A stretch of DNA of 64,000 bases, from assembly GCA_006969905.1 (NCBI GenBank), contig CP030887.1:992001-1056000 (forward strand). Direction: 5' to 3'. Positions 41,847 to 50,917 of this stretch are shown here, one piece after another; the first letter of the stretch is position 1; each line of letters begins with the position of its first letter. The translations under genes were made by a program, and so were the position numbers. This DNA comes from Balneolaceae bacterium. Lineage in GTDB: Bacteria > Bacteroidota > Rhodothermia > Balneolales > Balneolaceae. The notes under the pieces are model-generated. The model ran no database searches, was not told the origin of the DNA, and saw only the letters and a list, made by a program, of their open reading frames with translations.

Positions 41847-44249
41847 GTGAAATTAAATCTTTCATATCGTTTTCCTTTCCCTCAGTACCCGGCGGTAAGG
41901 CTGGTACTTCTGTTTATAGGCGGAATTATAACCGCCTGGGCTCTGGATTTTAGCCTCTTTCTCTTTCCAATTATCACGATTCTTGCGGCTGCATTACTGG
42001 TCATTGAATTAAGAAATACCAGAAAAGCCTCATTAACTAATAAATGGGTTTCTACCCTTCTCTTTTTTGTGCTGGTATTAAGCTCAGGGGCGTTGAGGTT
42101 TTACCAGGCATCTGCATCACAAAAAACCGTAACTGAAAACATAATCAGCCTTTCTGAATGGGAAAAGATTGAACTGAAGGGGCAGGTGGTGTCCATTTCA
42201 AAGAACAGCAAAGGCAAAACGAGGTTGGATGTTCAAGTTGCTTCTACAAAGATAGATAATCAACTGCGCTCAGAAGGGAAATATAAGACGAGAATACTTT
42301 GGGATTTGCCTAAAACAATTGAATTAGGTGCTGAAATAATTATGATCGGAACCATAGTTCCAGTTTCCGAACCCAGAAACCCGTTAGCATTCAATTATCC
42401 TGAGTACTTATCAAGGAGGGGAATTTATACCCAGGTAAAAGCAGACAGCATACTTGGTTATTCTGAGACAGAGAATAGTTTAAGTTGGCTTTCAGTTAGA
42501 AAGAAAGCCTTACAAATAGTAGATCAGATTTTTACGGAAGAAACAGCACCCATTGCCAAAGCATTACTGCTTGGGTACAAGAATGAGCTGGAAGGTGAAA
42601 CCCGGATGGCATTTGCACGGGCAGGGCTTTCACATATTATGGCGGTTTCCGGATTACACGTTGGTTTGGTCGTAGCCCCTTTCTGGATGATAATTCCCTT
42701 GTTCTGGACAAAGAAATGGGGAAGTGAAATTGGATTGGCAGCGTTAATTCTTTTACTGTTTTTATATGCAGGTATTACCGGATTCTCCACATCTGTAATA
42801 CGCGCATCAGTTATGGCTGTTTTTCTTACTTACGGCAAGCTGTTCTCAAAAAGAAGTAATTCAATAAACCTGACAGCAGTGGCGGCATTGCTGATATTGA
42901 TTGTTGATCCGAAACAGCTTTTCGAAATTGGCTTTCAATTATCTTTCAGTGCTGTACTCATCATTTTATTAGTTATGCCGGTTATCCAGGCAAAATTACC
43001 CTACCCTATTCGCACAAAATGGTATGGAACTCCTGTTATGGTTATGATTATTTCAGTAGTTGTACAGGTGGGGCTTTATCCTTTACAAGTCTATTATTTT
43101 GGAGAAGTTTCTGTGATAAGCCCAATAGCAAATGCATTATTTGTTCCCTTTTTGGGACTTATAGTTCCGCTCTCTTTGGCCGCAATATTACTTTCAGTTC
43201 TTTTCCCTTATTTAGGGGTGATCATTAATTATCCCTCAGAGCTATTTCTTCAATTAATGAGCGGCTTTGTAAATCGAATCTCAGATTTTGAATGGGCATG
43301 GTTCGCAGCAAGCCTTTCTTCGGAATTCTTTTTCATTTTCTGGGTAGCCTTGGTGTTAACTGCGGCAAGCTGGAGAACTCCCAAGTTACGATGGCGGATG
43401 TTAGCTATCACACTATCATTTATTGTAGTTTTGCAGGGAATAACTCTCAAACAGAAATTAGATCCTGGAAAACTGAATCTTATTGTTTTTGATGTCGGCC
43501 AGGGTGATGCCAGCCTGGTTCAAACCCCAAAAGGTAAAAATGTTTTGGTTGATACGGGTATTTGGCATCCGGGCGGTAACTCAGGAGAGCAGGTTATTCT
43601 TCCGTACCTGAAAGCAGCAGGGATAAATAAACTGGACGCAGTTATTCTAAGTCATCCTCATGCTGATCATATTGGAGGGATTATTTCAATTATGGATGAG
43701 ATTGAAGTAGATCATATCTACAACTCAGGCTATGCATATGATTCAAAGCTCTATCAGTCATATCAAAAAAGAGCAAAAGAACTGAATATTCCGGTTACCT
43801 CAGTATCAGCGGGAGATAAATTAGAAATTGATAATGCTGTTTTGATGCTGGTTCTCGGACCCGAAGGTTCTCCAAAAGGAAGCGACCCCAACCAGCATTC
43901 TGTGGTAATAAACATGATTTATGGTGAATCAGAGTTTCTTTTTACCGGAGATGCGGGGGAAGATCAGGAAGAAAGACTGATTGAAAACTATGGATCACTA
44001 TTGGACACTGATTTTTTAAAGGTGGGACATCATGGAAGCAAAACCAGCTCGGAAAGCTTTTTCCTGGAACAGGTTACGCCGGAGATTGCTACTGTTTCCC
44101 TTGGGAGAAATAATCGGTTTCGTCATCCGCACAAAGAAGCTGTAGTAAGATTAAGTCAGACCAAAGCCGATGTATATTACACAAGTCGGGAAAAGGCGTT
44201 GGTTTTCGAATCAGATGGCAAAAGCATTCAAAGGGTAACCTGGGAGTAA
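41847..44249 (+). CDS. comEC: ComEC/Rec2 DNA uptake protein (800 aa)
   Basis: An inner-membrane channel that takes single-stranded DNA into the cytoplasm during natural transformation. The N-terminal DUF4131 region (to about 190) is followed by the competence domain with many helices (GLSHIMAVSGLHVGLV, GFSTSVIRASVMAVF). The C-terminal metallo-beta-lactamase-like domain has DVGQGDASLVQTPKGKNVLV and SHPHADHIGG. The start is GTG at 41847. All three parts are present, so the gene looks complete. It fits with an integron that takes up cassettes from outside, though they are not adjacent. Confidence 0.95.
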   Translation: MKLNLSYRFPFPQYPAVRLVLLFIGGIITAWALDFSLFLFPIITILAAALLVIELRNTRKASLTNKWVSTLLFFVLVLSSGALRFYQASASQKTVTENIISLSEWEKIELKGQVVSISKNSKGKTRLDVQVASTKIDNQLRSEGKYKTRILWDLPKTIELGAEIIMIGTIVPVSEPRNPLAFNYPEYLSRRGIYTQVKADSILGYSETENSLSWLSVRKKALQIVDQIFTEETAPIAKALLLGYKNELEGETRMAFARAGLSHIMAVSGLHVGLVVAPFWMIIPLFWTKKWGSEIGLAALILLLFLYAGITGFSTSVIRASVMAVFLTYGKLFSKRSNSINLTAVAALLILIVDPKQLFEIGFQLSFSAVLIILLVMPVIQAKLPYPIRTKWYGTPVMVMIISVVVQVGLYPLQVYYFGEVSVISPIANALFVPFLGLIVPLSLAAILLSVLFPYLGVIINYPSELFLQLMSGFVNRISDFEWAWFAASLSSEFFFIFWVALVLTAASWRTPKLRWRMLAITLSFIVVLQGITLKQKLDPGKLNLIVFDVGQGDASLVQTPKGKNVLVDTGIWHPGGNSGEQVILPYLKAAGINKLDAVILSHPHADHIGGIISIMDEIEVDHIYNSGYAYDSKLYQSYQKRAKELNIPVTSVSAGDKLEIDNAVLMLVLGPEGSPKGSDPNQHSVVINMIYGESEFLFTGDAGEDQEERLIENYGSLLDTDFLKVGHHGSKTSSESFFLEQVTPEIATVSLGRNNRFRHPHKEAVVRLSQTKADVYYTSREKALVFESDGKSIQRVTWE

Positions 44250-44319
44250 GGCTTTTACATAAGAAACCCGTATTTTAGGGAACTTTCTCAGTAATAAACA
44301 GATACATCCCTAAGATTTA

Positions 44320-44523
44320 ATGGAGCAAAAGGAACGGCCAAGCTTTGAAGAAGCTTTAAAGGAACTGGAATCAATCGTATCTAAGTTAGAAGATGATTCC
44401 ATTACATTGGAAGAATCTGTAAAGCTTTATGAAGACGGCATAAAGTTATCCAGATTTTGTTCAGAAATTTTAAACCAGGCTGAGCTCCGTATTGAACAGG
44501 TAAACGAAGCAGAAACCCAATAA
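44320..44523 (+). CDS. xseB: exodeoxyribonuclease VII small subunit
   Basis: A 67-aa protein with the family signature FEEALKELESIVSKLEDDSI, then LEESVKLYEDGIKLSRFCSE. It forms a complex with XseA, which cleaves single-stranded DNA. The xseA gene is not in the window. It is 12 bases from dxs, so it is cotranscribed with an isoprenoid gene, a common arrangement (xseB-ispA-dxs in other bacteria). Confidence 0.93.
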   Translation: MEQKERPSFEEALKELESIVSKLEDDSITLEESVKLYEDGIKLSRFCSEILNQAELRIEQVNEAETQ

Positions 44524-44535
44524 AGATCTACAAGT

Positions 44536-46449
44536 ATGGAATTTCAACCTCCAAAACCGGGAGCACTGTTAGCGACTATAGACTCCCCGGAAGATTTAAG
44601 GAAGCTGAATCCTGATCAGTTACAGGATGTTTGCGATGAGTTAAGGGATTATATCATTGATATGGTTTCGGTTTACGGGGGGCATTTTGGAGCCAGTTTG
44701 GGCGTAGTAGAACTCACCACAGCTATACACTATGTATATAATACCCCGGAAGATCGGTTGGTTTGGGATGTAGGACACCAGGCCTATGGCCATAAGATTT
44801 TAACCGGGCGCAGGGATCAGTTTCACACCAACCGTCTATATGGTGGGCTGTCCGGATTTCCGAAGCGATCAGAAAGTGAGTATGATACATTTGGAGTAGG
44901 ACATTCAAGCACTTCGATTTCAGCTGCACTGGGTATGGCGGTCGCTAATGATTTGGATAAAGGCAATCGAAAAGTAGTTGCCGTTATTGGTGATGGTGCT
45001 ATGACAGCGGGAATGGCATTTGAGGCTTTGAATAATGCCGGGTCAATGAACAGCGATATACTGGTGATACTAAATGACAATTGCATGTCTATTGACCCAA
45101 ATGTTGGAGCCCTGAAAGAGTATCTAACCGACATCACCACCAGCAAGACATTCAATAAAATGCGTGATGATATCTATGATATGCTTGGGCATTTTAAATC
45201 TGCAGGTGAGAAGATGAGAAAAATTGCATCCCGCCTTGAAAATGCAGTTACTGCAGCAATCACACCCGGTTCTTTGTTCAGGTCATTGGGATTCAAATAT
45301 TATGGTCCAACGGACGGTCACGATGTGGATGGTTTGCGAAAAACACTCGAAGACCTTAAAACTGTAAAGGGGCCTAAACTACTTCATATAGTTACGGTAA
45401 AAGGAAAAGGATTTGCCCCGGCTGAAAGAGAGCAAACCAAATGGCATGCATCCAGCAGTCCATTTGATAAAATTACCGGCAAGGCGTTAAATCCGGCACC
45501 GAAAACAAAAGGGGCACCAAAGTACCAGGATGTATTTGGCGAAGCTTTAGTAGAGCTGGCAGCTAAAGATGAACGTATAGTTAGCATGACTCCTGCCATG
45601 CCTAGTGGCTCTAGCCTGTGGCCAATGATGAACACATTTCCTGAGCGGGCGTTTGATGTGGGAATAGCAGAGCAACATGCCGTTACTTTTGCAGCCGGAC
45701 TAGCAACAGAAGGAAAAAAGGCTTTCTGTGCTATTTATTCTTCTTTTCTCCAAAGAGGATATGACCAGTTGGTGCATGATGTAGCAATTCAAAAACTGCC
45801 GGTTGTTTTTTGTATAGACCGGGCAGGCTTTGCCGGCGCTGACGGCCCTACCCACCATGGGGCATACGATGTGGCTTATATGAGAGCCATTCCAAATATG
45901 GTTATTTCTTCTCCTTTGAATGAACAGGATTTAAGGGATATGATGTTTACTGCTTCAACCTTTGAAGAGGCATCTTGGGCGATTCGTTACCCCAGGGGAG
46001 GGGCTACAGGGATGCAGGTAAGAGAAGGTTTCCAATTACTGGAAATAGGAAAAGGAATCGCACTTCGTGAAGGGGAAAATGTTGCAGTATTAAGCTTTGG
46101 CCCTATTGGAAAGTATGCAATAACTGCGGCAGATCAGCTTGCAGAAGAAGGAATTCATATTGGTCACTACGACATGCGCTTTGCCAAACCTATTGATGAA
46201 GAACTGATCGATGAAATCTGCCGGCAATATGATCATATTATCACCCTCGAGGATGGATCCCGCCTGGGTGGATTTGGAAGTGCTGTTGCAGAATACATCG
46301 GTGAAAAGCAGGAAAGGCCGACTCTAAAAATTATGGGAATCCCTGATCGTATTGTGGAACATGGTACCCAGGAAGAACTTCATAATGAAGTTGGAATTGG
46401 GGTTGAGGGAATTAAAAGCAATGTGGTTAAATGTTTAGAAAAAATTTAA
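44536..46449 (+). CDS. dxs: 1-deoxy-D-xylulose-5-phosphate synthase
   Basis: The thiamine-dependent enzyme that starts the MEP isoprenoid pathway from pyruvate and glyceraldehyde 3-phosphate. Motifs: DVGHQAYGHKILTGRRDQF (about residue 76), the thiamine site GDGAMTAGMAFEALNNAGS with ILNDN, KYYGPTDGHDV, GIAEQHAVTFAAGLA and DRAGFAGADGPTHHGAYD. The C-terminal FGPIGKYAITAADQLAEEGI domain is complete. The 637-aa length is normal. Its last 19 bases are shared with the start of the next gene. Confidence 0.97.
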   Translation: MEFQPPKPGALLATIDSPEDLRKLNPDQLQDVCDELRDYIIDMVSVYGGHFGASLGVVELTTAIHYVYNTPEDRLVWDVGHQAYGHKILTGRRDQFHTNRLYGGLSGFPKRSESEYDTFGVGHSSTSISAALGMAVANDLDKGNRKVVAVIGDGAMTAGMAFEALNNAGSMNSDILVILNDNCMSIDPNVGALKEYLTDITTSKTFNKMRDDIYDMLGHFKSAGEKMRKIASRLENAVTAAITPGSLFRSLGFKYYGPTDGHDVDGLRKTLEDLKTVKGPKLLHIVTVKGKGFAPAEREQTKWHASSSPFDKITGKALNPAPKTKGAPKYQDVFGEALVELAAKDERIVSMTPAMPSGSSLWPMMNTFPERAFDVGIAEQHAVTFAAGLATEGKKAFCAIYSSFLQRGYDQLVHDVAIQKLPVVFCIDRAGFAGADGPTHHGAYDVAYMRAIPNMVISSPLNEQDLRDMMFTASTFEEASWAIRYPRGGATGMQVREGFQLLEIGKGIALREGENVAVLSFGPIGKYAITAADQLAEEGIHIGHYDMRFAKPIDEELIDEICRQYDHIITLEDGSRLGGFGSAVAEYIGEKQERPTLKIMGIPDRIVEHGTQEELHNEVGIGVEGIKSNVVKCLEKI

Positions 46450-47084
46450 AAACGAACACATATTTTAGTTTTTTACTCCCTTTCTTCTTTTTCTCTTGCT
46501 CAAGTCAAAACGATGCAATCATTGTTGGAAAAGTCGTTACTTCGAATGGCGAACCCGTAAAAGATGCAGGAATTCATATTGAGTATCTCAATCTTGAAAA
46601 TTTAATTACGTATTTTCAAAAGCCGGAGATTGTTTTGGTTTTTGAACTTCAAGAAAAGCAGGAAGTGAAAATTGATATTTACCGCCATTCAAGTGGTTCT
46701 ACCTTGCTTAATATTGTAGATACAACATTAAATTCAGGCCAATATGTTTTTAGAACTCCAAGAAATTCAATTACAAATGGGATTTATGATGTCGATTTTG
46801 AATCAAAAGTAAATCAAAATAAGTCTTCACTTTTAGTACAAGCGGATTCATTGGAAATGTTATTAAGTGTAGATCCATTAGCAACAACTGGATTAAATGG
46901 CAGCTTCATACTTGACACAGATATTTTAGGAATCGGCCAGTCTATATCTGCATCACCAGAAAGATTTATTATTCCAAATGGAATTAGATTTATTGCTATT
47001 AAGGACAGTAAAATCTTAGGAGTATCTGAAGATATATTCCTTGATCTTGAAAAAGAGAACAATATAGATATTGTAATACAGTAG
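46431..47084 (+). CDS. lipoprotein with carboxypeptidase-regulatory-like start (217 aa)
   Basis: It begins inside the dxs coding sequence, overlapping by 19 bases, and ends at the first base of queA. The N-terminal SFLLPFFFFSCSSQ is a lipobox with Cys near residue 23. VGKVVTSNGEPVKDAGIHIE is the opening strand of a carboxypeptidase-regulatory-like fold. The middle (VLVFELQEKQEVKIDIYRHS) has T9SS-like or fibronectin-like beta patterns. It is co-operonic with dxs and queA, but its function is unknown. An envelope protein wedged between two housekeeping genes is unusual. Confidence 0.75.
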   Translation: MFRKNLKTNTYFSFLLPFFFFSCSSQNDAIIVGKVVTSNGEPVKDAGIHIEYLNLENLITYFQKPEIVLVFELQEKQEVKIDIYRHSSGSTLLNIVDTTLNSGQYVFRTPRNSITNGIYDVDFESKVNQNKSSLLVQADSLEMLLSVDPLATTGLNGSFILDTDILGIGQSISASPERFIIPNGIRFIAIKDSKILGVSEDIFLDLEKENNIDIVIQ

Positions 47085-48085
47085 TGACTTTCTCACTTTC
47101 CGATTTCGATTACAAGCTCCCCGAAGAATTAATCGCCCAATCTCCTGCCCACCCCCGAGACCATGCGCGATTGTTGGTTTATAACCGGGAAAGTCAGCAA
47201 ATTGTTGATGACTTTTTCTATAATCTTGGAAACCATCTCCATCCAAACACTACCCTGGTTGTTAATAACAGCAAAGTAGAGAAATGCCGCCTGATGTTTG
47301 ACGGAGGGAAAAAAGAATTGTTTGTTACCTCTGTGAGAAATAACAACACAATAGAAGCCCTTGTAAGGCCAGGTAAAAAATTCAAGAACGGAAAAGAAAT
47401 TGAACTGGCAAACGGCATAACCGCAAAAGTTACTCATGTTGCAGATGACGGTATTCGTACGCTCGTTCTTCCTTGTGATTTAGATGATCCAAAATTAGAG
47501 CCCTTCAAATATACCCCGTTTCCACCTTACATAGCCCAGGATGAATCACTGGCAGATGAGTACCAAACAGTTTACGCAAAAGATTCGGGTAGCAAAGCTG
47601 CTCCAACGGCAGGCCTTCATTTCACCGATGAGCTTTTGAAAAAACTTGCCGGGCAGAGAATCAAAAAATCCGAAGTAACCCTGCATGTAGGCTTAGGAAC
47701 CTTCGCCCCGGTAAAGACAGAAAAAATTGAAGAGCATGACATGCACAGCGAATGGTTTCAGCTTAATAAAAAGACGGCTAAAGAACTTTCGGGGGCTAAA
47801 CATATTACCGCAGTAGGAACTACTTCCGTTCGGGTTTTAGAATCTCTGGCCTCAATGGATCGAGAGTTCAAGCCTCAATCCGGGGAAACCAATATTTATA
47901 TTACGCCGGGCTATACATTCAAGGCGGTGGATTCCTTAATTACTAATTTTCATCTGCCTAAAAGCACGTTGCTAATGTTGGTATCCGCACTTATGGGCTT
48001 TGAAGAAATGCACAGGGTTTATCAGCATGCTATAAAAGAAAAGTACAGGTTCTATTCTTTTGGGGATGCAATGCTGATTATTTAA
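47084..48085 (+). CDS. queA: tRNA preQ1(34) S-adenosylmethionine ribosyltransferase-isomerase
   Basis: Makes epoxyqueuosine in tRNA from preQ1 and S-adenosylmethionine. Signature stretches are FDYKLPEELIAQSPAHPRDH near the start, SGSKAAPTAGLHFTDELL (about residue 168), VTLHVGLGTFAPVKTE, ITAVGTTSVRVLES and TNFHLPKSTLLMLVSALMG. The start is GTG at 47084, sharing a base with the preceding stop. The 333-aa length is normal. It is convergent with the next gene; the two overlap by eight bases. Confidence 0.96.
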   Translation: MTFSLSDFDYKLPEELIAQSPAHPRDHARLLVYNRESQQIVDDFFYNLGNHLHPNTTLVVNNSKVEKCRLMFDGGKKELFVTSVRNNNTIEALVRPGKKFKNGKEIELANGITAKVTHVADDGIRTLVLPCDLDDPKLEPFKYTPFPPYIAQDESLADEYQTVYAKDSGSKAAPTAGLHFTDELLKKLAGQRIKKSEVTLHVGLGTFAPVKTEKIEEHDMHSEWFQLNKKTAKELSGAKHITAVGTTSVRVLESLASMDREFKPQSGETNIYITPGYTFKAVDSLITNFHLPKSTLLMLVSALMGFEEMHRVYQHAIKEKYRFYSFGDAMLII

Positions 48086-48959
48086 AGGTCTTAATCGTCC
48101 AGCCTAAACTGGTAGTTATAAAGAGTCCTTCAAGCGGCCTCTGTCCAAACTCTATTCGATAAAGCAGGTTCCCAAAGAAGCCGATTTTACGATCAAAATT
48201 CTGAGCTTTTGTAATGGGGTTCATTTGCCACGTTAAACCGGTTCTCCAGCCCAGGCTTTCTTTAACAGTTATTGTGTTTCCACCAGAGGTAACATCGACA
48301 GAAGTAGGCAAGATTAAAAGATCAAAAAATGGACGAACTTGCCGTGCATAAGCAAATTTATAACCATCGCTATCCATTACATGCATATAAAGCTTTCTGG
48401 TCAACCCAATACCCGCATACACTCCAGCGTGGAATATGTTGGTAACATCAAAAAAAGTGCCATTACTTTCATACTCAAAGGCGCTATTTCTCAAATAAAG
48501 TCCACCTCGTGCTGTAATATCACGGGTAACATCTCCCGGTAGGGTAACAGAACTCCACGTTTGAATTTCTTTTTTATTCAGATAATCTTTTTCATAGCTG
48601 AAAGCAAGCAGCACGGGCACCTTTTTCTTCTTGGTTTTTGATGAAAGGGTATATTCTGCTCCCCCGCTAAAAAGAAAAGCCGGGCCGTCTTTTTCTAAAG
48701 AAAATAAAGAATATAGAAAAACTCCCTCAGCTCGTAACTTATCAGTTATTGGATAGAGTGTTTCTGCACCAACGCTCCAGATAGAAGCTCCTGAGGTATT
48801 ATCGAAACCTGCATCCACCCCAAAATAGTGGAGAGAGAAATAGCCTTTCTGTACCTGGGCCGGCTCACTAAGGACCTGCTGGTAAGTAAGTTGGGCACTA
48901 AGATTTTCGGAACTAATTGCTAAAAAGATAGCTACTGGTATGACACATAAAATTTTCAT
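48078..48959 (-). CDS. predicted outer-membrane protein (293 aa)
   Basis: A signal peptide (IPVAIFLAISSENLSAQLTY) cleaves near residue 22. The mature part consists of alternating hydrophobic strands with aromatic residues at their ends (GVDAGFDNTSGASIWSVGAE, LRAEGVFLYSLFSLE, KVPVLLAFSYEKDY), and it ends in SLGWTIKTFK. This is the pattern of a small beta-barrel. No family is recognised. It is convergent with queA, and its start is followed by a tRNA gene on the other strand. Confidence 0.72.
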   Translation of the reverse strand: MKILCVIPVAIFLAISSENLSAQLTYQQVLSEPAQVQKGYFSLHYFGVDAGFDNTSGASIWSVGAETLYPITDKLRAEGVFLYSLFSLEKDGPAFLFSGGAEYTLSSKTKKKKVPVLLAFSYEKDYLNKKEIQTWSSVTLPGDVTRDITARGGLYLRNSAFEYESNGTFFDVTNIFHAGVYAGIGLTRKLYMHVMDSDGYKFAYARQVRPFFDLLILPTSVDVTSGGNTITVKESLGWRTGLTWQMNPITKAQNFDRKIGFFGNLLYRIEFGQRPLEGLFITTSLGWTIKTFK

Positions 48960-49078
48960 AGTGATGAATATGATGCTGGGTTTAGTACCAAGCTAAAAAC
49001 TCAACAAAAGATCATCTATCACCCGAAATAGGTATTTTCATTTGAAGGATTTTCTGTGTAAAAAAGTATAAGGTTAAC

Positions 49079-49086
49079 TATATTTG
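49079..49086 (+). promoter_or_regulatory. -7 promoter box (TATATTTG) of the tRNA gene
   Basis: TATATTTG matches the TAnnTTTG consensus of Bacteroidota and lies 11 bases before the mature tRNA end. No clear TTG box at the usual distance is seen, so the -33 element may be weak. Confidence 0.5.
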
Positions 49087-49097
49087 TCGCTCTGGAT

Positions 49098-49171
49098 GCG
49101 CCCGTAGCTCAACTGGATAGAGTACCAGATTTCGGCTCTGGGGGTTGGGGGTTCGAACCCTCCCGGGCGTA
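49098..49171 (+). tRNA. tRNA-Arg (anticodon TCG)
   Basis: A 74-nt cloverleaf. The acceptor stem GCGCCCG (49098-49104) pairs with CGGGCGT (49164-49170) with one G-T pair. The D-arm contains GCTCAACTGGATAGAGT. The anticodon stem CCAGA/TCTGG flanks loop TTTCGGC with anticodon TCG, which reads CGA arginine codons. The T-arm is GGGGGTTCGAACCCTCC. CCA is not encoded. A terminator follows at once, so it is a single-gene transcript. Confidence 0.96.
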
Positions 49172-49174
49172 CTT

Positions 49175-49210
49175 AAAGCCTCTTCAGTTTCTAATTGAAG
49201 AGGCTTTTTT
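49175..49210 (+). terminator. rho-independent terminator after tRNA-Arg
   Basis: A 12-bp stem (49175-49186 with 49196-49207; AAAGCCTCTTCA / TGAAGAGGCTTT) with a run of T to 49210. It lies between two converging genes and may serve both. Confidence 0.9.
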
Positions 49211-49214
49211 ATAC

Positions 49215-49883
49215 TTAGCTAAAAACTTTGTTGAAATCTTTTTTATACGCTTTTCCTATGGGGATCATCTTTTCTGAGATCGAAATCAAATTTCCTTCTA
49301 CGTAATCAATATTTCTCAAAGAAACGATGAATGATTTATGAACCCGGATAAATTCGTTTTCAGGGAGCTGTTTTAAGAACGATTTAAGGCTTTGATTAAA
49401 AGTGAGTTTATTGTTTATGGTAACCAGTGTGATATAGTCGCCAAGTGATTCGGCATAAAGAATATCCGAAATTGATATCCTGTAAGTTTTACCATTTGCT
49501 TTTACAGTAAGATCATCAATTATCGAAGTATTTCCTGATATTGGAAACTTACTTACTGCTTTTAAAAAACGCTCAAAAGAAAAAGGCTTCAGAAGGTAGT
49601 CCAAAACATCCAGTTCATAGCTTTCAAGTGCATATTCAGAATAAGCCGTAGTAAGAATTATTTCAGGGGGATTTCGCAAGCTTTTAATGAAATCAATTCC
49701 TGATAGCTTTGGCATATTAATATCCAGAAAAATCAGGTCAACCTTTTGTGAATTAAGAAAATCGAGTGCGGTCAAAGCATTGTCACATTCTCCCTCAAGA
49801 TTGAGATTAGGTGTATCAATTATATATTGACGAAGAATGTCACGAGCAACAGGCTCATCTTCTACGATTAAACAACGGATCAT
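49215..49883 (-). CDS. LytTR response regulator
   Basis: The N-terminal receiver domain has IVEDEPVARDILRQYI, the phosphoacceptor Asp in VDLIFLDINMPKLSGIDFIK (about residue 54), the conserved Thr in PEIILTTAYSEYAL and Lys in DYLLKPFSFERF. The C-terminal LytTR domain (about 125-222) includes DILYAESLGDYITLVTINNK and EFIRVHKSFIVSL. It binds DNA through the LytTR fold. It overlaps the upstream sensor kinase gene by four bases, so the two form a two-component system. Confidence 0.94.
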   Translation of the reverse strand: MIRCLIVEDEPVARDILRQYIIDTPNLNLEGECDNALTALDFLNSQKVDLIFLDINMPKLSGIDFIKSLRNPPEIILTTAYSEYALESYELDVLDYLLKPFSFERFLKAVSKFPISGNTSIIDDLTVKANGKTYRISISDILYAESLGDYITLVTINNKLTFNQSLKSFLKQLPENEFIRVHKSFIVSLRNIDYVEGNLISISEKMIPIGKAYKKDFNKVFS

Positions 49884-50917
49884 GATAAATCGATAGTTAA
49901 TTCTGATTTATAGTATTCTTTTTGATCGGTAATTGTTAGCGAATAATTGTGTTTATACAGAAAATCCAGCCTTTTTTTAGTGTTCTCAAGACCTGTTCCG
50001 CTATTTTTATTTTCTTCTATAGCTTCAATTAAGTTCTTGGGGTTTTCACAAACCAGAGAAATGTTAGTCTTTGAAATTTTAATATGGATTTTTATCTGTT
50101 CGTCTAAACCAGATACAGAACCGTGTTTAAAAGCGTTTTCGATATAGGTGATTAACAATAATGGAGAGATTTCCAGGTTTTCAGCGCTACCCTCAATTGT
50201 AAGAAGCACACGCTCCGGGTGAGAAAGCCTCTTTTTCTGCAGGCTTACAAATTTTTTTATATACTCGATTTCCGACTTAAGGGACACACGTTCTTTATTC
50301 ATATGATCAACTACATACCGGAGAATATCCGATAATTCAAGAATCATTAAGGGGGCTTTATCAGATTTCCTTATAGCTTCTCCGTAAATTGTATTAAGGC
50401 TGTTAAACAGAAAGTGGGGATTAATCTGAGCCTGAAGAGCTTTTAACTCACTTTTCGTTTTTTCTTCTTCCAAGCGGGAGATTTCAAGCTGAGCCTCTTT
50501 TCTGTTGAACCATGCTTTTGAAAGTTCAATAAGAGTAGAGATGATCACATATATACCCATAATGCCTAAAAGCTCAAATGGTGTGTATACGCCTACAAAA
50601 TAGTAGCTCGGAAACACTAAGTTCGAGAACCATCCATAAGAAAGAGAGTAAAGAGAAACGGTTAAAGCAGAGCCAATTACAAGAACAGTTAGCAGATAAA
50701 ACCAAATATTATATCGATACAGAATGTTTGGTATTCCCTGGTAAATATTCAGAGTAACTACTATAAAAAATGGAATATTAAAAAGGAGTGTGTAAATCCA
50801 GTCAAGAGTGGTTATTTCATCTCCTCTCGAAAATAGGTTAAGTGTGATTGCAAAAGAAATTGCCCAAAAAAGAACATTTTGGGCAATTGCATATAATAAA
50901 TCTTTATTGAAGCTCAT
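49880..50917 (-). CDS. LytS-type sensor histidine kinase (345 aa)
   Basis: About four membrane helices in residues 1-140 (AISFAITLNLF, IPFFIVVTLNIY, LLTVLVIGSALTVSLYSLSY, LLGIMGIYVIISTLIELSKA) are followed by a dimerisation helix and a His_kinase domain. The phosphoacceptor His is in LQAQINPHFLFNSLNTIYGE (about residue 168). The ATP site begins LLITYIENAFKHGSV and continues with GTGLENTKKRLDFLY. It phosphorylates the LytTR partner encoded directly after it. No periplasmic sensor domain is visible, so the signal probably acts on the membrane part. Confidence 0.93.
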   Translation of the reverse strand: MSFNKDLLYAIAQNVLFWAISFAITLNLFSRGDEITTLDWIYTLLFNIPFFIVVTLNIYQGIPNILYRYNIWFYLLTVLVIGSALTVSLYSLSYGWFSNLVFPSYYFVGVYTPFELLGIMGIYVIISTLIELSKAWFNRKEAQLEISRLEEEKTKSELKALQAQINPHFLFNSLNTIYGEAIRKSDKAPLMILELSDILRYVVDHMNKERVSLKSEIEYIKKFVSLQKKRLSHPERVLLTIEGSAENLEISPLLLITYIENAFKHGSVSGLDEQIKIHIKISKTNISLVCENPKNLIEAIEENKNSGTGLENTKKRLDFLYKHNYSLTITDQKEYYKSELTIDLS

